Shown here piece by piece: positions 1-6,330 of a stretch of DNA of 13,574 bases. Location of the stretch: the NCBI GenBank assembly GCA_934149115.1, contig CAKPDW010000038.1, positions 1 to 13,574 on the forward strand, given 5' to 3'. Each line of letters begins with the position of its first letter. Within the stretch, counting starts at the first letter, position 1. The position numbers and the translations under genes were made by a program. Below the pieces are notes generated by a model. That model had not been told where the DNA came from. It made no database searches and worked only from the letters and a program-made list of their open reading frames with translations. This DNA comes from an uncultured Clostridia bacterium. GTDB lineage: Bacteria; Bacillota; Clostridia; TANB77; CAG-508.

Positions 1-197
1 TTTTCATCTCCATCTGCAAATTGGTCATATGTCATAGCCCTTGCCAATTCTGAATCTGCAGAAACTCTTTTCTTTTTAGTTCGTGTTTCAGGTTGGTTAA
101 GCAAAATAGCAACTAATGTTGTTATAATTGCAATAAGTGCTATTCCAATTGTAATAATTCTTTTCTTTGATAATTTCTCTTTCAACTTTTTCAACAT
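1..197 (-). CDS. Membrane-anchored protein, N-terminal fragment
   Basis: The first 65 codons of a minus-strand gene are present and the rest lies beyond the left window edge. The protein starts MLKKLKEKLSKKR, followed by one hydrophobic segment (about residues 13-33, IITIGIALIAIITTLVAILL). It then has a basic stretch (TRTKKKR) and a polar region containing SADSELARAMTYDQF. The lysine-rich start before the hydrophobic segment suggests an N-terminal anchor or uncleaved signal with the bulk outside the cell. The ATG at 197 is chosen because AGGAG lies at 210-206, eight bases upstream, and a promoter lies just before it. No family is recognised. The gene reads in the same direction as topB but is separated from it by a terminator and 824 non-coding bases, so it is probably an independent unit. 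Confidence 0.8.
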   Translation of the reverse strand, partial: MLKKLKEKLSKKRIITIGIALIAIITTLVAILLNQPETRTKKKRVSADSELARAMTYDQFADGDE

Positions 198-228
198 ATC
201 TAAAACTCCTTATATTAAATATAAATAT

Positions 229-256
229 ATTTTAGATATATATATTTAATCGTCAA
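229..256 (-). promoter_or_regulatory. Sigma-A-like promoter for the gene starting at 197
   Basis: On the minus strand TTGACG (256-251) is followed after 16 bases by TAAAAT (234-229). It ends 31 bases before the start codon and lies downstream of the terminator at 312-337, which fits a new transcription start for the membrane protein. The -35 hexamer is the same as that of the cohesin-gene promoter at 3826-3854. Confidence 0.6.
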
Positions 257-311
257 TGGAAGTTTTTTTATATTATTAATAATTAATATGACATAAATGA
301 CAAAATTCGAC

Positions 312-337
312 AAAAAATCCCGCTATTAGCGAGATTT
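312..337 (-). terminator. Rho-independent terminator, minus strand
   Basis: On the minus strand the arms AAATCTCGCT and AGCGGGATTT form a 10-pair stem (one U-G wobble) around a 3-base AAT loop, and the 3' arm runs into six T residues. Read on the plus strand the wobble becomes a C-A mismatch, so the structure fits leftward transcription better. It is the first good terminator downstream of topB, about 685 bases away, so it may end a transcript that carries the repeat region. Confidence 0.75.
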
Positions 338-481
338 CAAGTTTATTTTTATTTTTTATTACTTAATATATCTTTTTAATATCTTTTAGATTACATAAAA
401 CGTGGTTTTCCTAGGGATAATTAACACAGAACATCATTTTGGAAAACACTGTAAACTCCATATTTTCAATACATTCAAAAA

Positions 482-490
482 TTATCCACA
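482..490 (+). promoter_or_regulatory. Perfect DnaA-box sequence
   Basis: TTATCCACA at 482-490 matches the consensus DnaA box exactly. A weaker AAATCCACA follows at 532-540 in the same orientation, 50 bases further on, close to five helical turns. The surroundings are AT-rich. No replication initiator gene is visible, so a role in replication or in DnaA-dependent control is only a possibility, and one 9-base match can occur by chance in AT-rich DNA. Confidence 0.3.
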
Positions 491-589
491 AAAATATCAC
501 TCAACAACCAAAAAGCTAACTCAACCCAACCAAATCCACACAATTTTACGGATATAAGAGGTAGCTCATTTTTTTCTGTCAAACTTTCT

Positions 590-615
590 CCGTCACCATT
601 TGGCACTTTTGCAAT
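590..615. repeat. 26-base block shared with 13149-13174
   Basis: These 26 bases match 13149-13174 with a single difference (g603 versus a13162). In both places the block lies a few tens of bases before a repeat unit beginning GGTTGG. Here it forms a small plus-strand hairpin (TGTCAAA 577-583 with TTTGGCA 599-605, one wobble), whereas at the right end it forms one arm of a much longer hairpin. It appears to be part of the same dispersed repeat module. Confidence 0.65.
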
Positions 616-633
616 AACTCTCTCATGTCATCA

Positions 634-758
634 GGTTGGAAAAGAATTAAATTTTAGCAAGGAAAAGAGAATCCAAAAGGCAAGGGAGCGTATGTGGATA
701 CGTGACCGCGTTTTTGATTTTCTTTGACGACGATAAAATTGTAATTATTTTTCAACGC
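634..758 (+). repeat. Palindromic repeat unit R1
   Basis: This is the first of two tandem, near-identical units of about 125 bases. The ends are imperfect inverted repeats: GGTTGG plus an A-rich stretch at the left pairs with an AATTATTTTTCAAC-type right end, with G-T wobbles on the plus strand. The interior has a second stem (an AAAGAGAATCC-type arm against GATTTTCTTT) capped by CGTAT/ATACG. The unit could fold into one long hairpin and carries no gene. It is bounded by near-identical ATGTCATCA (625-633) and ATGTCAGCA (760-768). Confidence 0.75.
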
Positions 759-768
759 CATGTCAGCA

Positions 769-892
769 GGTTGGGAAAGAATTAAACTTAACAAGGAAAA
801 GAGAATCCAAAAGGCAAGGGAGCGTATGTGGATACGTGACCGCGTTTTTGATTTTCTTTGACGACGATAAAATTGTAATTATTTTTCAACGC
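769..892 (+). repeat. Palindromic repeat unit R2
   Basis: This is a second copy of R1, differing mainly near its left end, where attaaatttta is replaced by attaaactta with one base lost. Both ends and the interior hairpin are preserved. The tandem arrangement with a 10-base gap, starting ATGTCAGCA, suggests a local duplication of a unit of about 134 bases. Confidence 0.75.
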
Positions 893-895
893 GCT

Positions 896-1017
896 GATTT
901 TGATTAGAATGTTTATATTACAAGGCAAATTCCCCCTGAATTCCGGAGGCGTACAAAGGTACGTTGAGGAAATTCAGGAGGAATTTAACGCAGTAAGATA
1001 TCATTCTAATCAAAATC
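896..1017. repeat. Long perfect-ended palindrome R4 after topB
   Basis: A perfect 16-base inverted repeat, GATTTTGATTAGAATG (896-911) against 1002-1017, encloses nested stems: AAATTCC (927-933) with 980-986, CCTGAATT (935-942) with 971-978, and CGTAC (950-954) with GTACG (959-963). The whole 122 bases can form one cruciform or RNA hairpin. The interior resembles that of the unit at 13192-13336, but the ends differ. It begins four bases after the topB stop codon in transcription order. No poly-T tract follows on either strand, so it is not a classical terminator. Confidence 0.8.
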
Positions 1018-1021
1018 CATC

Positions 1022-2920
1022 TCATCGCCAAACCAGCTTACCAACCTTCCCCCTAACATACTTCTCCAGCTTCTCCATAAACACATCAGGGCCAATTTCC
1101 TTTTTAGCCACCATATCCAATCCTTTCTCCCAGCTTGCAGTCAATTCAGGATTCAACATATCTGGCATTGATGCAAATACGACATCATAAATTGCTTCTC
1201 CCTTCTGAGTTGGTGTAATTATCTGAGTTTTTGGATTAATCGCAATATAGCCTATTCTTTCTAACTTTTTCATTATCTCTGCTCTTGTTGCACTTGTTCC
1301 TATTCCTGCACCTTTTATTTGCTCTCTAAGTGCTTCATCTTCTATAAGTTTTCCTGCGTTTTCCATCGCTAATATCATTGAGCCTGAGTTATATCTGCTT
1401 GGTGGTGATGTTTCCGCTTCTTTTGTTTCAATATTTTTTACTGCTATTTTTTCACCTTTTTTTAGCTTTTTCAATATGTCCATATTGCTTTCTTTTTCCT
1501 CAGCTTCACCTTTTATAACATCAAGATATCCCCTGTTTACACATACTTTTTCATTTGCAAAAAATACTTCATTATCTATTTTGATTGTCACTGCAATTTT
1601 GTTGTATTCTGCAGGTGGATAGAATATACTTAAAAATCTTTTGGCAATTAAAATGTATACGTTCTTTTTTAAATCTGATAATTTATCATAATTCTCAAAT
1701 CCTTGTCCTGTAGGAATTATAGCATAATGGTCTGTTATTTTTGAGTCATTTACATATTTTGTTTTTGTTAAATCTGTCTTATATTTTTCTGTTGACATTT
1801 TTGTTAAAATTGCTTGTATTTCTGGATTTTTACATCCTTTTGCTAATCCGTTTAAATTTTTTGAAATAACTTTTGCTATTGCTGTTGATAGTACCCTTGC
1901 ATCTGTTCTTGGGTACGTTACTAACTTCTTTTCGTATAGTTCTTGTATTATTTCAAGTGTTTCATCTGGCTTTATTTTAAATCTTTTTGTACATTCATTT
2001 TGCACTTCTGCTAAATTAAATAGTAATGGTGGATTTTCTTTTTGTTTTGTTTTCTTTACATTTTCTATTATTGCTTCTTTGTTTTTCAATGTTTCTATAA
2101 ATTTTTCTGCTACTTCTTTTTTCTTAAATCCTGTTTCATTATATAGCTGTGGTGCTTCATAGACTTTTGAACCTTCTACTGCTTTCCAATCTGCTTTGAA
2201 GCTTTGTTCTTCTCCGAATTCTCCTGATATTTTATAATATTTTGTTTTCTTAAAATTTCTTATTTCTCTTTCTCTTACAACTACCATTCCTAGAACGCAT
2301 GTCATTACTCTACCTACTGATATTGATACTCTTTCTTCATTAAGTTCTTTTGCTAATCTTCTTCCAAAAATAATAGATAATAACCTTGAGAAATTGATTC
2401 CTATTAAATAATCTTCTTTCGCTCTTAGATAGGCTGAATCTGCTAAACTATCATAATACGCTAAATCTTTTGCCTCTCTTATTCCTTTGATAATTTCTTC
2501 TTCTGTTTGTGAGTCAATCCATACTCTTTTCATTTCTGCTTTTGGATTCGGTTTTGCCATCATGAATACTAATCTTTGAATATATTCTCCTTCTCGTCCA
2601 GAGTCTCCTGCGTTGTAAATTTCAGATATGTCTTCTCTATTCATTAATGTTTTTATGACATTAAATTGATTTTCGACTTGTGGGATTATTTCATATTTCC
2701 ATTCTTTTGGAATGAATGGTAATGTGTCTAGTCTCCATTTTTTTAGGTTTTCATCATATTTTTCTGGATATGACATTGTTACTAGATGTCCTACGCACCA
2801 TGTGATAATCCATTCATCTGATTCAAGGTATCCGTTTTTCCTTGATGTATTTATTTTAAGTGCTTTTGCAAATTCCATTGCTACACTTGGCTTTTCTGTT
2901 ACTAATAATTTCTTAACCAT
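1022..2920 (-). CDS. topB: DNA topoisomerase III (type IA)
   Basis: This 632-residue type IA topoisomerase passes one DNA strand through a transient break in another. The N-terminal Toprim domain starts LLVTEKPSVA (residues 5-14) and contains AGDSGREGE (104-112), giving the conserved Asp106 and Glu110. The catalytic tyrosine is Tyr336 in VTYPRTD. A GIGTSATRAEIM motif near the C-terminus is also typical. The second Asp of the usual DxD is Gly108, a pattern I recall from other TopB-like enzymes of mobile elements. There is no cysteine-rich zinc-ribbon tail. The ATG at 2920 is supported by AAGGATG (2934-2928) seven bases upstream. TopB homologues are common on conjugative elements of Firmicutes, where they may resolve DNA during transfer or replication. 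A promoter lies immediately upstream, so the gene is probably transcribed separately from the cohesin gene. Confidence 0.95.
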   Translation of the reverse strand: MVKKLLVTEKPSVAMEFAKALKINTSRKNGYLESDEWIITWCVGHLVTMSYPEKYDENLKKWRLDTLPFIPKEWKYEIIPQVENQFNVIKTLMNREDISEIYNAGDSGREGEYIQRLVFMMAKPNPKAEMKRVWIDSQTEEEIIKGIREAKDLAYYDSLADSAYLRAKEDYLIGINFSRLLSIIFGRRLAKELNEERVSISVGRVMTCVLGMVVVREREIRNFKKTKYYKISGEFGEEQSFKADWKAVEGSKVYEAPQLYNETGFKKKEVAEKFIETLKNKEAIIENVKKTKQKENPPLLFNLAEVQNECTKRFKIKPDETLEIIQELYEKKLVTYPRTDARVLSTAIAKVISKNLNGLAKGCKNPEIQAILTKMSTEKYKTDLTKTKYVNDSKITDHYAIIPTGQGFENYDKLSDLKKNVYILIAKRFLSIFYPPAEYNKIAVTIKIDNEVFFANEKVCVNRGYLDVIKGEAEEKESNMDILKKLKKGEKIAVKNIETKEAETSPPSRYNSGSMILAMENAGKLIEDEALREQIKGAGIGTSATRAEIMKKLERIGYIAINPKTQIITPTQKGEAIYDVVFASMPDMLNPELTASWEKGLDMVAKKEIGPDVFMEKLEKYVRGKVGKLVWR

Positions 2921-2954
2921 TTAATTACATCCTTATTATTTTTTCATAGCTATT

Positions 2955-2984
2955 ATTATATAACAAAAATGCAAAAAAAAACAA
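2955..2984 (-). promoter_or_regulatory. Likely topB promoter overlapping a terminator
   Basis: On the minus strand a perfect TATAAT (2960-2955) lies 18 bases after TTGTTT (2984-2979). The -35 hexamer sits in the 3' arm and T tract of the terminator of the cohesin gene, so termination of one gene and initiation of the next share the same bases. The TATAAT ends 34 bases before the topB start codon. Confidence 0.55.
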
Positions 2985-3000
2985 CTCTCTTGGGAGTTGT
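2973..3000 (-). terminator. Rho-independent terminator of the cohesin gene
   Basis: On the minus strand ACAACTC pairs with GAGTTGT (3000-2994 with 2987-2981) around a six-base loop, followed by a run of T residues (2980-2973 plus the last stem base). It begins 13 bases after the cohesin-gene stop codon. An A-rich stretch on the other side could make it work weakly in the plus direction as well. Confidence 0.85.
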
Positions 3001-3012
3001 AAAAAAATTTTA

Positions 3013-3801
3013 TTAATAATTTTTATCAATTTTCTTATAGTTTACATATGAAACAATTGCTAGTGTTGCAATTACTGCAAGCATAGGAATTACAAATGTT
3101 TCTGCTCCTGTGTATGGCATTGCTTCATTTTTTGTTGTTGTACCATTAGCTAGGTTTTCTCCTGCATTGTTTACTAAAGAATTTGATGTATTGTTATTTG
3201 TTTTATTGTTTGTATTATTTGTTGTGGTGTTATTTGATGTGTTGTTTGTGCTTGGACTTTCAGTTGGTGTATTATTATCTCCACTGTTGTCATCTCCATT
3301 GTCTGATGGTGATGGTGCAATTGAATTTGTTATACCTATGTTTGTTGTTACATCAGATATTGTTTCTTCTTGATCTAATGATGAATTTCCTCCTGATATA
3401 TTTACAAATTGTAGTGCTGCTGTTGATGCACTAGTTGATTCACTTACTTTAAATGTAAATGTTGCTATTTCTTTATCTTCTGTTGTTGCATCTCCACTAT
3501 CAATTGCTACTTTGTTGCTGTCTTCGTTATATGTAGCTGTCCAACCATTTAATCCTTTTGCTTCAACAAATGTTAAGATGTCAGCATCAAATTTTAATGT
3601 TCCTATTAATGAATTTAATCCTCCATCTACTTTTATTCCTGATAACTTTAATGTTACCTTTACTTCTGATCCTTTTGAAACTTTTGAATTATTTGGTGTT
3701 AATGTAGCTGAATATGAATTCGCTGCAAATGCTTTTCCTACCATTAAGAATGATAACACCAAAATAGTAAACAATGTAATTACAATTTTTTTTCTTTCCA
3801 T
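3013..3801 (-). CDS. Cell-wall-anchored cohesin-domain protein
   Basis: This 262-residue surface protein carries a single cohesin-like domain. A signal peptide (residues 1-26, ending GKAFA) precedes the domain at about 29-158, which begins SATLTPNNSKVSKGSEVKVTL and shows the expected pattern of alternating beta strands (GTLKFDADILTFVEA, IATFTFKV). A linker rich in Asn, Thr and Ser follows (about 160-225). The end is a classical sorting signal: MPYTG (228-232), a hydrophobic segment (about 236-252) and a basic tail (YKKIDKNY). Sortase would therefore link the protein to peptidoglycan. Cohesins bind dockerins, and the upstream neighbour encodes a dockerin-bearing peptidase, so this protein is probably its cell-surface receptor. 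AGGAGA (3814-3809) supports the ATG at 3801. The gene has its own strong promoter and terminator. No enzymatic domain is seen. Confidence 0.88.
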   Translation of the reverse strand: MERKKIVITLFTILVLSFLMVGKAFAANSYSATLTPNNSKVSKGSEVKVTLKLSGIKVDGGLNSLIGTLKFDADILTFVEAKGLNGWTATYNEDSNKVAIDSGDATTEDKEIATFTFKVSESTSASTAALQFVNISGGNSSLDQEETISDVTTNIGITNSIAPSPSDNGDDNSGDNNTPTESPSTNNTSNNTTTNNTNNKTNNNTSNSLVNNAGENLANGTTTKNEAMPYTGAETFVIPMLAVIATLAIVSYVNYKKIDKNY

Positions 3802-3825
3802 TCAAATTTCTCCTTTACATAGATT

Positions 3826-3854
3826 ATTATATCGTTTTTTCTGTATTACGTCAA
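3826..3854 (-). promoter_or_regulatory. Near-consensus promoter of the cohesin gene
   Basis: On the minus strand TTGACG (3854-3849) and a perfect TATAAT (3831-3826) are separated by 17 bases, 24 bases before the start codon. The promoter fills the short gap after the stop codon of the dockerin peptidase. The cohesin protein can thus be made at a high level independently of the peptidase. Confidence 0.8.
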
Positions 3855-3867
3855 CCTTTTTTCGTTA

Positions 3868-5898
3868 TTATTCTACACTATATACTCTCATTTTTGATAA
3901 ATCTACGGCATCTACCCTTCCGTTTCCGTTTATATCTGCTGATTCTAATTTAACACCTGTTAGGATTGAACCTTTTTTCTCAACAATATGTGCACGTATT
4001 TTGGCTAAATCCAGTGCTCTTGAATAATGGTCTCCTCCTGCTCCTGATATATCTGCTATTACTGAAATTTCATATTCTTTTGTTCCAACTTTTACTTTAT
4101 ATCCTGTTCTAACTAATTTAGTTGTTGCTGTTTTTCCATCTTTATCTACAATTGTGTATGTTCCATTTACTTTTATTGCTTTTTTAAACTCATCTATTGT
4201 TGTATTTACTGGCACTCTTGTTACCATACTATCTTTTATCGTATATGTATCACTTTGAATAGTTGCGTCTGCAGGTTGCCCTCCGTTTTCTTCTACTGTG
4301 TATGCTCTGATTCCTGCATTTAATAATTCTGTTCCATATTTCAATTCATCATAATTGTATGATGATGCTGTATTATCAAATTCAGCTGTTTGTGGATTTG
4401 TGTATACTATGTAGCTTTCTCCTGATTTGACTGTTGCATATTTGTATAATCCGTCTGAATGTGTTGTTTCTACTGGGACTCCTACTTTTCCTCCTGTGTT
4501 GCTGTAAGTTACACAGATTGCAAATTTATTATTGCTTATATTTGCGTTGCTTATATCTACACTTGTGAATCCTATTCCTATGTCAATGTTTTTTTTCAAA
4601 ACTTGGAATTGTGTTGGCTTTCCATCTGAACCGAATTTATCTGTATAATATACTGTTGCTTGTTGGTCTCTATATGATGGAATTCCTATTGTTGTTAGTT
4701 TTTCTGTTTTACTTGTTTGTTTATCAAATATGTTTACAATTGAATAGCTTTGTGATGCTGTTATTTCATTTGTGCATCCTAATTCATCATGTACATATGC
4801 ATGATTATATTCTGATGTGTCTGCTTTTTGAATTCCTGTAAGTGCTTGTTCTACATAAAAATCATCATATGAAATGTATATATAGCCATCATAATAATTG
4901 CTTGAGCCGTATGAATTTAGTGCGATATATGCTCCTTTATGTGGCCACGTTTTTCCAACTGGTATTGTTATATCATCATTTTCTGGTAGGTAATTATCAT
5001 CCCATCCTATGATAAACACTGCATGATTTACTGATGGTATTTTACCATTGATTTTTACTGTTGGAACATATACGTCTTTGTCTTTATCTATTTGATAGAT
5101 TTGTGCTAGCACTCCTCCATTACTTTTTATTTGTTGCTTTATTGCATTTCTGTATGTTGATATGTCTGATATTTCTTCTGAAAATGTTGCTGTGTCATAA
5201 TTGAAACTATTATAATATTTAATGCTTCCATTGCTTTGCACTTGTTTGTATACTGCTGGATATTCTATGTAATTTTTTAAGTCTTTTTGTTTTCCGTTTG
5301 TTGTTTTTAAATCTGTTGATTTTATGTTTATAAGTGCATTTTTTGATGACATATCGCTTTCTTTTACTGGCCCTTGTCCGTTTGTTGAATAATTCCATCC
5401 CATTAGAAAGTTTCCGCCTGTTGCTGTTGTAACGTTTCTATTATAAACATTTTCAGTTATCGTTTTATCTGAAAATACATTACCACTCGAATAATTTATG
5501 TGTCTTGCTGAATATTCGGCTCCTTTGTCAGTTGTGTTTTTTACATAGTTGTATGCTTCAAATGCAGAAGCTAGTGCATTTGCCCAACATTCATATGTGT
5601 CTTTGCCGTTTGCAATTTGATTTTTTACGTTTAGTTTTGACTTAAATGTTGGTGTATATGAGGTCGGCAATGCTGCTCCTATATTCGATTTGGCCAATTT
5701 TGAAATTAGGTTTCCTAAAAATCTTGTTCCTAATGATTTGTTTGTTATTGGCTCATATTGAATATTTATTTGCTGTCCATTATCGCTTACTATTTGATTT
5801 AATTCTGCATTTTCTGAGAGTTCCATTGCTTTGACATTTGAATGGATTGTCAGTAATGTTACTCCTGCTATAACAGCTGGAATTAATTTCTTCTTCAT
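3868..5898 (-). CDS. Secreted papain-like peptidase with C-terminal dockerin
   Basis: This 676-residue protein has a signal peptide (about residues 1-24, KKKLIPAVIAGVTLL), then a C1-family (papain-like) cysteine peptidase domain. The catalytic set is visible: Cys104 in ECWANALASAFE, His292 in VNHAVFIIGWDD and Asn328 in ALNSYGSS, followed by DGYIYISYDDFY. Residues about 365-535 resemble the beta-rich lectin-like domain that often follows such peptidases. About 540-612 is a further small beta-rich segment. The C-terminus (612-676) is a type I dockerin: the second calcium loop is canonical (DINGNGRVDAVDL, 655-667), while the first (DISGAGGDHYSRALDL) carries an insertion and lacks one usual acidic ligand. 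The enzyme should be exported and held by a cohesin, presumably the one encoded next to it. Translation from the ATG at 5898 is favoured over the longer frame from a TTG at 5955, because AGGAGA lies at 5912-5907 and the signal peptide begins there. The substrate is unknown. Confidence 0.9.
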   Translation of the reverse strand: MKKKLIPAVIAGVTLLTIHSNVKAMELSENAELNQIVSDNGQQINIQYEPITNKSLGTRFLGNLISKLAKSNIGAALPTSYTPTFKSKLNVKNQIANGKDTYECWANALASAFEAYNYVKNTTDKGAEYSARHINYSSGNVFSDKTITENVYNRNVTTATGGNFLMGWNYSTNGQGPVKESDMSSKNALINIKSTDLKTTNGKQKDLKNYIEYPAVYKQVQSNGSIKYYNSFNYDTATFSEEISDISTYRNAIKQQIKSNGGVLAQIYQIDKDKDVYVPTVKINGKIPSVNHAVFIIGWDDNYLPENDDITIPVGKTWPHKGAYIALNSYGSSNYYDGYIYISYDDFYVEQALTGIQKADTSEYNHAYVHDELGCTNEITASQSYSIVNIFDKQTSKTEKLTTIGIPSYRDQQATVYYTDKFGSDGKPTQFQVLKKNIDIGIGFTSVDISNANISNNKFAICVTYSNTGGKVGVPVETTHSDGLYKYATVKSGESYIVYTNPQTAEFDNTASSYNYDELKYGTELLNAGIRAYTVEENGGQPADATIQSDTYTIKDSMVTRVPVNTTIDEFKKAIKVNGTYTIVDKDGKTATTKLVRTGYKVKVGTKEYEISVIADISGAGGDHYSRALDLAKIRAHIVEKKGSILTGVKLESADINGNGRVDAVDLSKMRVYSVE

Positions 5899-5906
5899 AT
5901 ACGTTT

Positions 5907-5912
5907 TCTCCT
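5907..5912 (-). promoter_or_regulatory. Ribosome binding site that sets the peptidase start
   Basis: AGGAGA on the minus strand lies eight bases upstream of the ATG at 5898. The frame stays open to a TTG at 5955, but that codon overlaps the -35 hexamer of the likely promoter and has no Shine-Dalgarno sequence. The shorter protein is therefore the probable product. Confidence 0.8.
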
Positions 5913-5927
5913 TTTTAATATACTTAA

Positions 5928-5955
5928 ATTTTAGATAAAATATATTTTTTTTCAA
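5928..5955 (-). promoter_or_regulatory. Likely promoter of the dockerin peptidase
   Basis: On the minus strand TTGAAA (5955-5950) is followed after 16 bases by TAAAAT (5933-5928). The -10 ends 29 bases before the start codon at 5898. The spacer is A/T-only apart from one base. Readthrough could also supply the cohesin gene, since no terminator is seen between the two. Confidence 0.5.
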
Positions 5956-6197
5956 GTCCTTTATTTTCTAATATTTTTATTTAAAATTCTTATAGTCCTA
6001 CGGATGGCTGATTTCTTGAAGGTATGTTACTTTATGTTTTTTTATTATATCTTTTTCATTACAAAATTGCCTTATTTTCGTTGTTTTCTTAGGTACAATG
6101 GCTTTTCGTGTGTTGTCATAAGGACATTTGAAAACTAATTGCAAACGAAAAGGAAAAAATTTTGATATGATTTTTCTGTGTATGTATTTATTTTCTC

Positions 6198-6222
6198 TGT
6201 CAATAAGAACGTCCCCGTGACA
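6198..6222. repeat. REP-like short inverted repeat
   Basis: TGTCA (6198-6202) and TGACA (6218-6222) flank a core containing AAGAACGTCCCCG. The layout recalls, from memory, the REP palindromes with an AGAACCGTCCCC-type core that occur near REP-associated transposases in Firmicutes. Only one degenerate copy is present and there is no transposase gene in the window, so the assignment is tentative. Confidence 0.3.
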
Positions 6223-6250
6223 ACTATGTTATTTTTTTGTTACATCTTTT

Positions 6251-6264
6251 TAACAAAATTGTTA
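6251..6264. promoter_or_regulatory. 14-base palindrome upstream of a promoter
   Basis: TAACAAAATTGTTA is a symmetric 14-base inverted repeat (arms TAACAA and TTGTTA) ending six bases before the -35 hexamer of the plus-strand gene. Its position and symmetry would suit an operator for a dimeric repressor, possibly the ribbon-helix-helix protein at 7461-7670, but no second copy was found to support this. Confidence 0.3.
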
Positions 6265-6270
6265 TATGCT

Positions 6271-6298
6271 TTGACTTTAAATACTAGTATAATATATT
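6271..6298 (+). promoter_or_regulatory. Likely promoter of the plus-strand HExxH gene
   Basis: TTGACT (6271-6276) is followed after 16 bases by TATATT (6293-6298). A perfect TATAAT at 6288-6293 overlaps it but has no well-spaced -35 hexamer. Either -10 would place the start of transcription a short distance before the GGGAG ribosome binding site at 6317-6321. Confidence 0.5.
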
Positions 6299-6330
6299 AT
6301 ATATAAATAGATTTTCGGGAGAAAAATATT

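Larger units (their letters stand above)
198..1021. other. Long non-coding region with repeats
   Basis: This 824-base stretch has no convincing gene on either strand. From left to right it holds the promoter of the left-edge gene, a minus-strand terminator (312-337), an AT-rich segment with one perfect and one imperfect DnaA-box-like sequence (482-540), a block also found near the right end of the window (590-615), two near-identical palindromic units (634-758 and 769-892) and a third, different palindrome (896-1017) that ends just after the topB stop codon. A plus-strand reading frame from about 900 runs through the last palindrome into antisense topB and is treated as a shadow. Confidence 0.75.
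5899..6330. other. Divergent intergenic region
   Basis: This 432-base gap separates the minus-strand peptidase from the plus-strand metallopeptidase-like gene. It holds a promoter toward each side (5928-5955 and 6271-6298), a short inverted repeat with a GTCCCC core (6198-6222) and a 14-base palindrome (6251-6264). I see no small gene with a convincing ribosome binding site in the middle part (about 5960-6190). Confidence 0.6.

Noticed and set aside
625..892. CRISPR array
   Set aside because: There are two tandem units of about 125 bases, each an internal palindrome with no unique spacers, and no cas genes.
900..1190. Plus-strand reading frame across the palindrome and the end of topB
   Set aside because: The first part is a repeat and the rest is antisense to topB. 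There is no ribosome binding site.
5899..5955. N-terminal extension of the dockerin peptidase from a TTG at 5955
   Set aside because: The TTG lacks a ribosome binding site and overlaps a -35 hexamer. The signal peptide and AGGAGA fit the ATG at 5898.
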